Source: Tubulanus polymorphus
Lineage: Eukaryota > Nemertea > Palaeonemertea > Tubulaniformes > Tubulanidae
DNA length: 64,000 nt
NCBI RefSeq assembly: GCF_964204645.1
Contig: NC_134025.1
Span: 14,139,001-14,203,000 of the forward strand
Direction of reading: 5' to 3'
Of the stretch, positions 50,152 to 60,907 are shown piece by piece. Each line of letters begins with the position of its first letter. Position 1 is the first letter of the stretch. The translations under genes and the position numbers were made by a program. Below the pieces are notes generated by a model. That model ran no database searches, was not told the origin of the DNA, and saw only the letters and a program-made list of their open reading frames with translations.

Positions 50152-50343
50152 ACTTCCTTCCCGCCTTCCTTCCCGCCTTCCTTCCCGCCTTCCTTCCCGC
50201 CTTCCTTCCCGCCTTCCTTCCCGCCTTCCTTCCCGCCTTCCTTCCCGCCTTCCTTCCCGCCTTCCTTCCCGCCTTCCTTCCCGCCTTCCTTCCCGCCTTC
50301 CTTCCCGCCTTCCTTCCCGCCTTCCTTCCCGCCTTCCTTCCAA
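50152..50343. repeat. 12-bp minisatellite, about 16 units
   Basis: Perfect CTTCCTTCCCGC-type array (192 bp). Open frames of (FPPS)n, (LPAF)n and (KEGG)n are artefacts of the 12-bp period. The minus strand is purine-rich with GGG runs. Confidence 0.95.
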
Positions 50344-50564
50344 CCGGGGTAGATGTTAGATCCTATAACCGACTCGTTGCGCATGCGCATTGACTGCCTG
50401 GACTTGAAAAGTAACTCTTGAAAAGTAACTAAAAATTCAGGAATCGAACACGCAACCACGTAACCATAACGTTTTCACGCGGCGCTAACGATGCTAGCTT
50501 GCCGGGTCACCGGTTTTATAACTACATGTTTACCTAAAGCTACCTTATAAGCTGTAAAGCCTCA

Positions 50565-50615
50565 CCTACCCCTAACCCTAACGCCTCACCTTACTAACCC
50601 TAAACCCTCTTGATA
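50565..50615. repeat. Interstitial telomere-like repeats
   Basis: CCCTAACCCTAACGCC and ACTAACCCTAAACCC units. Confidence 0.5.
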
Positions 50616-50759
50616 CTAACCCTTCAGATTTTATCAATTGAAAAAGCCGCCATTTTGTGTACGACTCGGTTAAAGGATCTAACATTTACCCACAAACGGT
50701 CTCTAATTGAAGATAGAGACCGGTAACCAGTCTAAATTTATTTTTCACAAGAGACCGGC

Positions 50760-51860
50760 GCATGCGCAGACAGCATCTTTTGCTAGACATAAACAATAAC
50801 AATAATAAACCCACGCGGTCTAGCATGGAATGAAAAGACTGAACCTATACTCGAAAGAAAAACACATAACCGTACTTAAAGAAATAAACAATTACTGTAT
50901 CAAAAGTAAAACTTTTTATTAGTTAAATTGTTTAACAATTGTCAACTAGATTCACCGTTGGATTGATCACTGCATGAGTTGAACTGAAAATCGATCGATA
51001 AAATTGTCCATCATTACCTTGGCCTACTAGTGCATAGGTCAGGTCAACCAAAATTATAATTTCTAAAAACGTCTAGTTCTGTGACAGCAATAAGAAATTG
51101 TACTTCAAATTTAGAATTCAGAATTATGTATGGATATCTATGAAAAACTTTTAGCAGTAATAGTTATTCTGCTGTATTCATCGAGGAGTCTACGGAACAA
51201 TTTTTCACTTTGCAGCAGTTAATGTATCCTCAATCAATATGTTTACAAGAAATCTCAAAATAGTTCTTAGATAATTATCTTTATCAGTTTTTCAGTATGT
51301 TTAGTCGTCTTAGAAAATTTGACATTATAAGTTTTCCGGTTTACTCGGCTACCCGTTCTGGCGGGGTAGTCTAGAGAGGCCAATGAAAACTCCGGTTTGC
51401 TGAACTACCCCTCTTTGCGGGGGTGCGGTATGATGTTTGATCTGACAGTTTCAAGTGGTTAATTGGTGTTTCAAGTGCTTACAACGATGCTTATTACTTC
51501 ATGTGGTACATGGTGGTTTAAAAAGACTTCATAATGATACGCTCACCGCGTGGGCTTCGTAGAAAGACCACTGTCTGTGGCCTTCCCAAATTTTAATTGT
51601 CCTGTCCGATTTTGTTTCGTCCGATTGAGAGACTGCCTTTTCCAGTTAGGGCATTTTTGGATCACATAACTCAGGAAATGACTTACGCTTTTGGCCCCTT
51701 CGTCGGTTCCACATGTTTCATTTGCGCTATAGACCACATGCAATGGTAACACCATGATGGTCAGAAACTGACCAATTGAGATATCCCCGAGTCTGAACAC
51801 TTGACTTCAAATTTCGGAAATTTTTCAAGTCATGTTTGTTTTCAAACTACTGAGGAATCG
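50760..51860. other. Unassigned sequence
   Basis: No gene recognised. A repeated CCGGTTT(A/G)CT...CTACCC block occurs twice at about 51337-51430. Confidence 0.4.
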
Positions 51861-51865
51861 TCATT

Positions 51866-52375
51866 GCAAATTCATAAACTGACCATCACTGACCACCACT
51901 GACCAACTCAAACTTCTCGAATGTGAAAACGATATACCGCGTTATGGTGTCAAAGTAGAAAGGATTCGCCATAAATATTGAGAATTCATAAATTGAACAT
52001 CACTGACCACCACTGACCAATTCATCCTTCTCGAATATGAGAAAGATATACCGCGATACGTTGTCAAACGAGAGAGGATTCGCCATTGAAAATTCATAAC
52101 ATAATTTGACCCACACTGACCACCACTGACCAATTTAAACTTCTCGAATGTGAGAACAATATATCGGTACCGCGTTTGGTGTGAAGCTAGAAAGGATTCG
52201 CCATTAAAATTCATAAATTGACCATCACTGACCAGCACTGACCAATTTAGACTTCTCGAATGTAAGAACGATATGCAGGCACCGCGTTTGGTGTGAAACT
52301 AGAAAGGATTCGCCATCAAAATTCATAAATTGACCATCACTGACCGCCACTGCCCAAGCGAAACTTCTCGAATAT
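51866..52375. repeat. Tandem array, about five units of 110-130 bp
   Basis: Each unit has AATTCATAAA.TGACCATC, ACTGACCACCACTGACCAA, CTTCTCGAATGTGA and AAAGGATTCGCCAT. Confidence 0.85.
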
Positions 52376-53135
52376 CGTGGTCGAATTCGAAAGTGCTTGT
52401 CGTCGTATTGCCATTTCTAGAGACCAGCAGTATGTTTTGCTACGGTTTGTGAATGGCGTTGTCATGATGGAAATATATTACCCATAAATAGGTTACACAT
52501 CTGGATAACAGCACCTCACTTGCCGCAATGCGTTATTTTCACTACATAGTAATGCTAATACATAAACTGTTTTACTACTTGACTCTAAGCTTGACTCGAA
52601 TCATCTGAACAGTACTGCGTTAGAAAACTCAACGAATAGAAAATGTTTGCGAGAAGCACCTACAAATAAGTTATGATAAGATCAAATCTATGGTTAATCG
52701 ATGCTTAAAAACAATTAAATCACAAGATGACTAACGTCTTTCAACCAATCAGCGCGATAAAACCATTAAACGCATTGGGCTCCTAATATTTGAAATCATT
52801 TGTTACAATAGTTGTTCTTTATTTAGACTTGGCCACTTTTGTTTCAGAAAACCGCGTACTAGACCAGTGGTTACCAAGGCATTAAAATTAAATTTTTTTG
52901 AAATTTCGATGGTAACGATGTTTCCGTAAAAAAAAAGTTTCGTTAATATTACAAGTTTTTTTTTTACTCTTGTATAGAATTCACTATATGAAAAGTGTTC
53001 ATAGGAATTGATATTCGCTGTGATATCAGTCACCTGTTACCCTTTTTCATTGTCAGTTCTTTATTGCACTATCATGCAAACGTAGTACCGATAATCGTGT
53101 TTTTGTTGCGTAACCAAACGAACGTCGAACGTTAG

Positions 53136-54471
53136 GCAAAAGGTAGAAAGTTTCTAATGTCCGATCGACAGTACCGGTAGCGCCGCTACTTAGCAATAAT
53201 GAGAACTAATGTTATTGACGATGTTTTGTTAAGTGGAAAGACGCCGAGTACCAGTATATATCCGATAGGTTCGAATCCCCAATTTCTTCGGGATGGTTTG
53301 ATTTTAAAATAGCGATCGTTTTAATAGATTTGGTCAGGGAGGTGGGAGTTCACTCCCAACTCCCTGATTTGGTGTACCTTATTAAACTTACCCACCGGCA
53401 CCACACCTGCCGGATGTGAAACAGGGGACGTCCTATTCCAATATTGACGCTAAAGATTTAGTGTCAATTTTATAGTACTGTAACGGCGGTATGAATTAAA
53501 TTCAGCTTATAGACTGAGAGTTATTTTAAGGCAAACTCTAATGGGCTGTTTTGCACATCGTCGAAAGACTTCTCATCCATCGATACTTGATAAAAATGAA
53601 ATAAAACATCTAGTTCCAATTATCTCATGTAAGCGTAACATTTATTTTGAAAATCTCAACCATACATCAAAACATTTTAAAGCCTTCTATATCAAATGCA
53701 ATCTTTTGCTAACATAAACAATGGACAAATGGCCATATCTCTATCATATTAATTATATCACGAATGCTAAATATTGCGATATTAATTGAAATCGTTCAAC
53801 CAACAAATGAATTTAGTTAACATATCATCACAAACCATTCATATCCTTGGCAAAGGACTTATAAGCTTTTAGAATATCCAAACAGGAAAACTTTAGTCTC
53901 ATTTCTATGCGAGTAGAAATACATTATCATTATAACATCCATATCGTTGCATTATATATAACATCCATATCTTTGCATTATATATATGTTTATAATGTCA
54001 TATCTCTTAATAATAATCAATCCAATAATTGAATCAATAATACTAATTCATTTATAAATCAATAATTGATAATTAAACTATCAACTCTGCTATAATTGAG
54101 TTACACATGAGGTAAAAAAATTATGACATAAAAACTCCTGTCAGAGTAATAGAAGTAACTGTCTAATACATGAAATAAAACATTTTATACAATGAACTGA
54201 GCTATGAATCTGATGAAAATATTCAATCTGAGATCTTGCGAATGATGTTATTTTAGCCCTCTACTTCTGAAAACTGAATAGCGCGCTGTGAACTTCAACT
54301 TCAAAACAAATTTGCTGAACAGCAGTGTATCGAAAAACTGTACGTACAGTGCACTGCGAACTGAACGCGGCGTCTTCTCACTTAGAAAATTATCGACTTG
54401 ACAGATTAGTTCGATTTTCGACCGCAGCGGCGCTATACGACATTGGACAAAAGAAACTTTCTACCTTTTGC
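53136..54471. mobile_element. Non-autonomous element with 9-bp target duplication (MULE-like)
   Basis: 1336 bp, ends GCAAAAGGTAGAAAGTTTC in inverted orientation, with further inner similarity around TAGCGCCGCT. Flanked by GAACGTTAG at 53127-53135 and 54472-54480. A 9-bp duplication is typical for Mutator-like elements. Inside are a tRNA-type B-box sequence GGTTCGAATCC (53268-53278) and a hairpin at 53334-53367. No transposase. Confidence 0.82.
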
Positions 54472-54481
54472 GAACGTTAGT

Positions 54482-56790
54482 AGAAATGGAACAAGCGAGG
54501 CTCCACGCACTCTTCAACCGTAAAAATCTCAATCCAATTTATTGCAAAAGACCGTATCGGTTTCTTACGTTACATAGTTCACGTAGGGATTTAGGTCAAT
54601 TTCTTTGATATTTCTAGGAATTAGGCGTTATGCGTTTTCCGATTTGGTGTTTTTCATCAGGCGTTTTTCGAATACCGCTCTTTTTGAATCAAAAAAAGAA
54701 AAAAAAACATGTGTGTTTCGTTATATACAAGGTTAAATTCCAAACGCATATCGTATGGATATGCATCACACGACATACACATCTAGCATTTTCTCTAACC
54801 AGGCCCTTTCCAAATGGCAATTGTTCAGTTTTTTAACGGCCGACATTCAGAGGCACCTAAAAACGGTGGTAGCGCTTGAGATTTTCAGTGTAGGCTACAT
54901 CTCACATCGACTCGGCTCGCGGGCGGTTGTTTAATGGGAACACATCTGGTAGACACTAGTTTCACAGTTGACGAATACAGAAAACTTTTTTCAAATGTCT
55001 TTGATAACATCTTAAACATAGTATTCTTCTTAATTACATTTCGCTGATTCCATAGATATGTTTTTATGAAAATTGCACTAGTTATAACGGATTTAAACAT
55101 GCATGTAAAATAATTATTTTCAAAATATTCAATTTTCTCCGATTTTGAAGCAATTCTGGCACAATATCATCTCCGCATCGACACATGATTTTACTTCGGT
55201 ACCTTTGAAGGGAGTGTCACTTGTTGTTGAGTTCGTACTTTGTCAAACAAGGAGATATGCCTGATTCCTTTTTAAAATTTAAATTTCGACAGATAAGGCA
55301 TCGTGTCATCTGTAATTGATATCACATGATTTCAATTAAAGATGACACGTAGCCGCATATCAAATGATATGAACGCAACAGAGCCTATATATTCATTCTC
55401 TTTCGAGGATGGGTCTCCACATTCATAGGTTACGAGATTCGTGGGTTCGAATGATGAATACAACTGATAAAGCCCCAATTTCACTGATTCTTGCACATTA
55501 ATGTTCAAAGGCGCTTCAGAGTAATCGAGTAAACAGGTGTGTTTTTTAGGAGTCTTTTGAATTTAAATTCAAATCGGGGTTCATGGCGAATATTGAGCCT
55601 TTTAGGGCTGGAGCAAGAAACGTGTGGGATCGTTCGCCAAGGTATCGCCAATAAGGAGCCAGTCCGTGGTGGCTATTGAAAGCGACGACCGAATATGAAT
55701 GCATTGATTGAATCTCAAAAGTCAGATTATATAAAATTGAACATGATATATGGATAGGTTATTCCATATATACTGGTAAAAATGATGCCCAATATGTGAT
55801 ATAAATATTCAATCAAAAAGTAGAAACTGAATCCATAATTCAGTATGGTATTGTTACAACATCAAACACTCAAATTCCATTCTCTGTTAAATTAGTACCA
55901 AGGGTAGAGGAGCAAGTATCGTGGTCCCTAATTTTAGTTATCGTAATAATTCAAGCCAAGCGATTTTGAAATGTTCAACAAGTTGGAGTTTGTGTTGAGA
56001 TTAATGAGTTTAAAATAGAGTGGAATGTCTATAACTCGTTATATTCTTTTATTTTGATACCTCGTCGACATAACAGCTTTTCTCCGCCATATCTCTTCGG
56101 CCTGTTTAGTTTAGGCCTACGATGAAAATTTATCTTAGTAAATACACGGTTAATTCGGTAAAGAAAAATAGGTATTGTTAAACTAACTCCTTGAAACCCG
56201 CAGCCAAATCACTGGTAGTAATAAATTAATTTGTACTCGATTTGATTCTCATGATGAGGAGAAACTCGCAGCTCATCCCCGGAACGTCGATGTAGTAACA
56301 CACGTCGATTCGTCGATGTTTACGGCTCGACAGTGCTTTTAAAATCTAAAGTAGTAAATTTCCAGTGTATCGGTAATATGATTTAATGAGGAAAATGGGC
56401 TATTGTTAAAATCACTGTTTGAAGACCGCGACTGAATGTGAAGTCTGCGGCAATAAATTAGTTCATTTCTACTTGAATTGATAATCGAAGTGACAGTCGG
56501 CCTGCGGGTTGATTTCGGGATGATGACTCGAAAAACATGTCGCCCCATTGAATGGGGCTAAATTTTCGATGTTTACGGCCCGACAGCGCTTTTGTAACGA
56601 TGATTCGTGAAAAAACACGCGGGCTATTTGTAGATCTCAGTGAGCTGAACGATATTATATGGATTGTATATGAAACAGCGGTAAGGTAACAAAGCCTATG
56701 TTCTTTTGGTAAAAATAGTGTGGAAGAAAATAATAATAAATATAGCTGCAAAGCAGCGATAACGGGTTTTCTGCACAGTCTTAGAATCCT
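54482..56790. other. Unassigned sequence
   Basis: No gene recognised. A hairpin GTGTCATCT / AGATGACAC lies at about 55302-55348. Confidence 0.4.
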
Positions 56791-56794
56791 GTTC

Positions 56795-57085
56795 AACGGT
56801 GGATTTCAACAAAGCATTTGATAAGGCTCAACATCAGCCATTACTGAACAGGCTATTAGGAAACAGTATCAATGATAGGTCGCCCAAATGACACAGCAGT
56901 TATCTCTGAACGGAAACTTGTAACCGAAATCAACGGAACGCCTCATCTTGGAGTGAGACGGTCTAACTAGTGGAGTCACGCAAGGTAGTATCCTAAGTCG
57001 TCTTCTGTTTAATGTCCTGACAAATGACATACACAGTAATCCAAAATATACCAGACCGAGTAAATTTCCAAAACAACCGTAACAC
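56795..57085 (+). pseudogene. LINE reverse-transcriptase fragment
   Basis: Broken frames with VDFNKAFDKAQHQPLLNRL (family DFSKAFDTV.H..LL), LSERKLVTEINGT, then a GVTQGSILS-like and LTNDIHSNP motif (family GVPQGSVLGPLLF...INDL). Related to 10936-11165. Confidence 0.75.
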
Positions 57086-57127
57086 ACTGTTCGACCAAAA
57101 ACTTAATGTTCCGACAAAACCACGGGC

Positions 57128-57294
57128 GACAAAACCAAAATTATGAATTGTTGCGGGTGACAAAACCAAAATATTGAATTGTTGCGGGCGATAAAACCAA
57201 AATAATGAATTGTCGCGGACGACAAAAACAAACTATTGAATTGTTGCGTGCGACAAAACCAAAATAATGAATTGTCGCGGGCGACAAAACCAAA
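57128..57294. repeat. 31-bp tandem array, about five units
   Basis: Units GACAAAACCAAAATAATGAA-TTGTCGCGGGC. It runs directly into the 5' end of a pearl-like copy. Confidence 0.85.
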
Positions 57295-57848
57295 CTAGGG
57301 GTCCAGGGACACCATGCTCACTTGGGCAGTGGTTTCAAATGCTCAACAATCTAACAATTTCAATACATAACGCCCTCTAGTGACCATATACAAAAACCAA
57401 TGACCTTGAAACCCACCACAATCATAGAAAATGTGAGCAGCTATGATTTTGTAATTGATTGTGATAACAAAATATGCCTCGTTACCAATTTAATATGGAA
57501 ATACTAAGTTATTCTACTATTCAACGCCCCCTGGTGACCATATGCAAAACCCAATGACCTTAAAACTCACCACAATCGTAGTACATGTCATGAAATACAA
57601 CTTTGCAATTGATCATAGTAACAAAATATGCCTAGGTACCAATCTAATAAGGAAATACTAAGCCATTCTACTATTCAGCGCCCCCTGGTGACTATATGGA
57701 ATAACTAATGTCCTTAAAAACTCACCACAATCATAGACGATGTCATGAACTACAACTTTGCAATGGATCATGGTAACAAACTATGCCTAGGTACCAATCT
57801 AATAAGGAAAAACTAAGCTTTTCTACTATTCAACGCCCCCTGGTGTCT
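57294..57848 (+). repeat. Pearl-like element, 5' part
   Basis: Starts ACTAGGGGTCCAGGGACACC, three monomers and part of a fourth, then breaks off at CCCCCTGGTG. The missing 3' part is not seen before the Polinton region. Confidence 0.8.
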
Positions 57849-58111
57849 ATAACTCAAACTTTTTATTGATCGTGAAAAATTGTAGCAAAATATTTGACTC
57901 CACGGTTGGTTTTTGATTGTATCTCTCCACGCCAGAGGTAATCAAGGATATCGGGCTAGAAACAAATTGCTTGTGTAAAGCTCAACTTTGTAAATTCCTG
58001 GAATAGCTCGCCTCGGATATCTCAATAATGATTAAACATTAATTTTCCCAAAAATTCTCCCCTTCGAAAAACCTAAACAACTAATATACGCTTGCTTGCC
58101 AATGCACTATT
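57849..58111. other. Junction segment, nothing recognised
   Basis: Separates the truncated pearl copy from the AT-rich Polinton block. Confidence 0.4.
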
Positions 58112-58301
58112 AGTAATAGGGATAATAGGCTTTCATACCAAAGGTCGAAAGGTCGAGCTCGTAAAAAAATGAAAATAACAATAATTTACAGTTGAATTAG
58201 TCGCGCACACTCCTAATTCAACTGTAAATTATTATTATTTTCATTCTTTTACTCACTCGCCCCTTCAACCTTTGATATGAAAGCCTATTATCCCTATTAC
58301 T
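58112..58301. repeat. Long inverted repeat at Polinton left flank
   Basis: Arms of about 89 bp (58112-58200 and 58213-58301) with roughly nine mismatches, starting AGTAATAGGGATAATAGGCT and ending in the inverted copy AGCCTATTATCCCTATTACT. It may be the terminal inverted repeat (or its hairpin) or a separate foldback element. Confidence 0.75.
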
Positions 58302-58543
58302 CTTAAAATATTCATATATATGAATAAAATATAAATGAATAACATACATAAGTAACGAGTAATTAACGAGCTCTTATAGAATAGATATAAAAGTATATAT
58401 TTACAACATTATTTCAATATTCATATTTGTGTGAGTTAGATTTTAAACATTAAAAGTGTTAGTAAAGTGTGATTGAAATAATTCATATATATATATATCA
58501 TTGAACTTCTAAAATCAATTTTAAAAAAAAATTTGATATTAAA
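58302..58543 (+). promoter_or_regulatory. AT-rich leader with TATA box
   Basis: TATAAAAG at 58386-58393, about 150 bp before the first Polinton ORF. Inferred promoter. Confidence 0.35.
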
Positions 58544-58831
58544 ATGGAAGCAAATAAGTACTACTGTCCAACATGTAATATCAATATAGATAAATCCCAA
58601 AAAGCAAGACACAATAAAACTAAAACACATTTAGAGAATAAATTGAAATTAGAATATGAAGATGCTATATTAGAAACTAAATTAGATGAATTAAAGAATG
58701 AAAAAGAAACATACAAATGTGATACATGTAATCAATCATTCAGTGATAAAAGATATTATAATGAACATTTAAAATCTAAAAGTCATATTAGAAATAAGAA
58801 TAATGATATTTTAAGGAATGAAAAAGGATGA
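58544..58831 (+). CDS. Double C2H2 zinc-finger protein (Polinton)
   Basis: 95 aa. Two U1/JAZ-type C2H2 fingers: C8-x2-C11-x11-H23-x5-H29 and C59-x2-C62-x12-H75-x5-H81, joined by a charged helix of about 28 residues. Such fingers bind double-stranded RNA or DNA; the role here is unknown. Very K/N/E-rich, AT-rich codons like its neighbours and unlike SEC63. It is the first gene inside the element and shares the zinc-finger theme with the convergent gene at 62969-63904. Confidence 0.75.
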   Translation: MEANKYYCPTCNINIDKSQKARHNKTKTHLENKLKLEYEDAILETKLDELKNEKETYKCDTCNQSFSDKRYYNEHLKSKSHIRNKNNDILRNEKG

Positions 58832-58898
58832 CGTTAGTCGAAGAAATGGAAGAGGATTCTAAAATGTTAATCAATTTTAATAAAAATATATATTATAA

Positions 58899-59681
58899 AT
58901 GGAGGAACAATCACAAGCTATAAATATAAACAATAATGGTGTAATAAATATATGCTATAAGAAATGTAATAAGTGTGAATTGAATAAATCATTAACAGAA
59001 TTTCAAAAAAATAAAACTAAAAAAGATGGCAAACAAACATATTGCAAAAGCTGTACTAAACTATACAATAACAAATTTCTTGAATATAATCCAAATTATT
59101 CAACACAATATTATATGGATAATATTGAAAAATTCAAAGTTAGAAATAAACAATGGAGAGAAAATCACTCAGATTATGTAACAGAATATATGAGAGAATG
59201 GAGGGATAATAATAGAGAATATTATAAAGCGTATCAAAATAATTATAAGAAAGAAAGATATCAAACAGATTTTAATTACAAATTGAAAAAATGTTTAAGA
59301 TCTAAAGTATCAAAATTATTCAGTAAAGAAAACCACTCAGTTACACTAGCACATTTATTGGATTGTTCAGATAAATTTTATAAATCATGGATAATATATC
59401 AATTCGATGATAAAATGAATATAAATAATTATGGCAATTATTTTCATATTGATCATGTGTTACCAATATCTAAATTTGACATGAATGATGAATATGATAA
59501 AAAGTTAATTTGGAATTGGAAAAACCTGAGACCTCTTGAAAAGAAGGAAAATATGATTAAACATGACAAACTAGATTTACAGTTATATTTAGAACAGTTA
59601 ACAAAAGTAAAGAAATCCATTGAATTATGGAATAATGATCAAAATAATGAACAATACGTTGAGTCTTTAATGAGTGGTTAA
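58899..59681 (+). CDS. HNH endonuclease with N-terminal zinc ribbon (Polinton)
   Basis: 260 aa. A four-cysteine knuckle (C23-x2-C26 ... C49-x2-C52, with KCNKCELNK and QTYCKSC) precedes a coiled, charged middle with W/Y-spaced repeats (about 66-125). The C-terminal HNH nuclease motif reads HIDHVLPIS (183-191), then WKNLRPLEKKEN (207-218) with the metal- and DNA-binding H/D/H, N and N residues present. This arrangement is typical of HNH homing-type endonucleases in large DNA viruses and phages. It may be a free-standing homing endonuclease carried as cargo or take part in element spread. Not interrupted. Close upstream neighbour at 58544; 250 bp before the next ORF. Confidence 0.8.
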   Translation: MEEQSQAININNNGVINICYKKCNKCELNKSLTEFQKNKTKKDGKQTYCKSCTKLYNNKFLEYNPNYSTQYYMDNIEKFKVRNKQWRENHSDYVTEYMREWRDNNREYYKAYQNNYKKERYQTDFNYKLKKCLRSKVSKLFSKENHSVTLAHLLDCSDKFYKSWIIYQFDDKMNINNYGNYFHIDHVLPISKFDMNDEYDKKLIWNWKNLRPLEKKENMIKHDKLDLQLYLEQLTKVKKSIELWNNDQNNEQYVESLMSG

Positions 59682-59930
59682 AGAATAATATATCTCAAAT
59701 AAAATATGATAAAAATTACATACCTTCAACTAGCCATTATTTCTATTTTAATTTTTAATATTTTCTTTTCAAAAAAGAATACTTTATATCACAAATAAAA
59801 ATTACTTAAAAAAACAATAACTAATACTAAAATTCTTTACCTTTAACTAAGCTAGTATTAATCTAAAGAGATACTGGTATCATTTGAAGAATACTTATAA
59901 TATTTTTCTTATTAAATTTCTCTAATATAA
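59682..59930. other. Intergenic, AT-rich
   Basis: No ORF; presumably terminator for the HNH gene and promoter for the following gene cluster. Confidence 0.4.
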
Positions 59931-60539
59931 ATGTCAAAGAAATCTAATAAGAATAGTATTGATATTGAAAAAACATTAGATGATTTGGGTATAAGTGATA
60001 ATAAAGATACAGTTGTAACTAATTGTGCTCAAGTTAATTGTAATATAGATTATGAATACTATTTATATTGTAAGCATCATCTAGAACTATTGATTGCCGG
60101 TGGAAAAACTAAAGAGTTTTTATATAGAATTATTACTTTTCAAGAATTAGACTCTATGAAACCCGATAAAGTAATAAAATATTTTAAGATTTATGAAGAA
60201 GCTAGATTAGCCCGAATAAATGATTCTATTTCAGATGGTATTGTCAAATGTTATTCTAAGTTATGTAACCAGTTAATACCAACTGATGATGAAAATAAAT
60301 TATATAGTGATTTGAAAAATGACTACTTAGTTATGACTGAATTACAAAAATGGGTCGGTTATGCTTCATTTCAATTAGGATCGGTTATGACATTAATTTC
60401 TACTGGTGTCATAACATTTTCGAACATCAAGCCTATGGAATATAAATCAGGTAAGAATGAAACAGATGACGCTGTACTACAACCAAACGTCGAAACAGAA
60501 AATGAATCAGAACAAAAAGTAACTAAAATAAATGAGTGA
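59931..60539 (+). CDS. Conserved-looking Polinton protein, function unknown
   Basis: 202 aa. Disordered N-terminus, then a helical core (YEYYLYCKHHLELLIAGGKT, FLYRIITFQELDSMK, KYFKIYEEARLARI) and a hydrophobic stretch near residues 143-162 (GYASFQLGSVMTLISTGVIT) that could be a membrane segment or buried helix. The tail is charged. I recall similar proteins beside integrase and ATPase genes in animal Polintons, but cannot name a function. Its stop overlaps the next ATG by 8 nt. Confidence 0.65.
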   Translation: MSKKSNKNSIDIEKTLDDLGISDNKDTVVTNCAQVNCNIDYEYYLYCKHHLELLIAGGKTKEFLYRIITFQELDSMKPDKVIKYFKIYEEARLARINDSISDGIVKCYSKLCNQLIPTDDENKLYSDLKNDYLVMTELQKWVGYASFQLGSVMTLISTGVITFSNIKPMEYKSGKNETDDAVLQPNVETENESEQKVTKINE

Positions 60540-60901
60540 TGGCGTTAAGAAAAAGCCTAGATCCGAGAAACAAATTAAATGGGCAAGAGAATTAGGTAAA
60601 AGATCTTCAGAATTAAAAAAAAGCTAAGAAAAAGAAATTAACTGATATAAATGAATCACAGACTTTATCTGATATTGATTCAAATAATAATCCATCTGAT
60701 TCTTCTAATGCTGGAAGTAATTATAAATTATATATTACAATTGGATTAGTAACAGTTATTATATTATCCGGTGTAATATATAAATCAAAATTCAAATCTG
60801 ATGATAAATATGATTCCAATGACAATAAACCTATTATACCAGAAAATAAGTCAAATCATAAAGTCATTGAAACTAAATCTAAATTATTATTAATGGATTA
60901 A
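60532..60901 (+). pseudogene. Small membrane protein of Polinton, frameshifted at A8
   Basis: The first frame (60532-60627, 31 aa) has a basic start (KKKPRSEKQIKWARELGKR) and stops right after an eight-A run at 60615-60622. The continuation in another frame (60623-60901) has a basic, then acidic/serine-rich stretch, a single membrane segment (LYITIGLVTVIILSGVIY) and a charged tail. Polintons commonly carry a short basic protein with one membrane segment in this place. One base too many in the A run breaks it; sequencing error, mutation or slippage are all possible. Confidence 0.7.
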
Positions 60902-60907
60902 AATAAG

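Larger units (their letters stand above)
48460..50735. repeat. 31-bp perfect inverted repeats bounding 2.2 kb
   Basis: 48460-48490 (starts TTAGACTGGTTACCGGTCTC) and 50705-50735 are exact inverted copies. Each also forms a small hairpin with a nearby AGAGACCG block. Confidence 0.7.

Noticed and set aside
50056-50459. ORFs of (FPPS)n, (LPAF)n and (KEGG)n
   Set aside because: All frames of a 12-bp minisatellite stay open; no coding evidence.
53268-53278. tRNA gene from the GGTTCGAATCC motif
   Set aside because: No convincing A box or cloverleaf arms around it.
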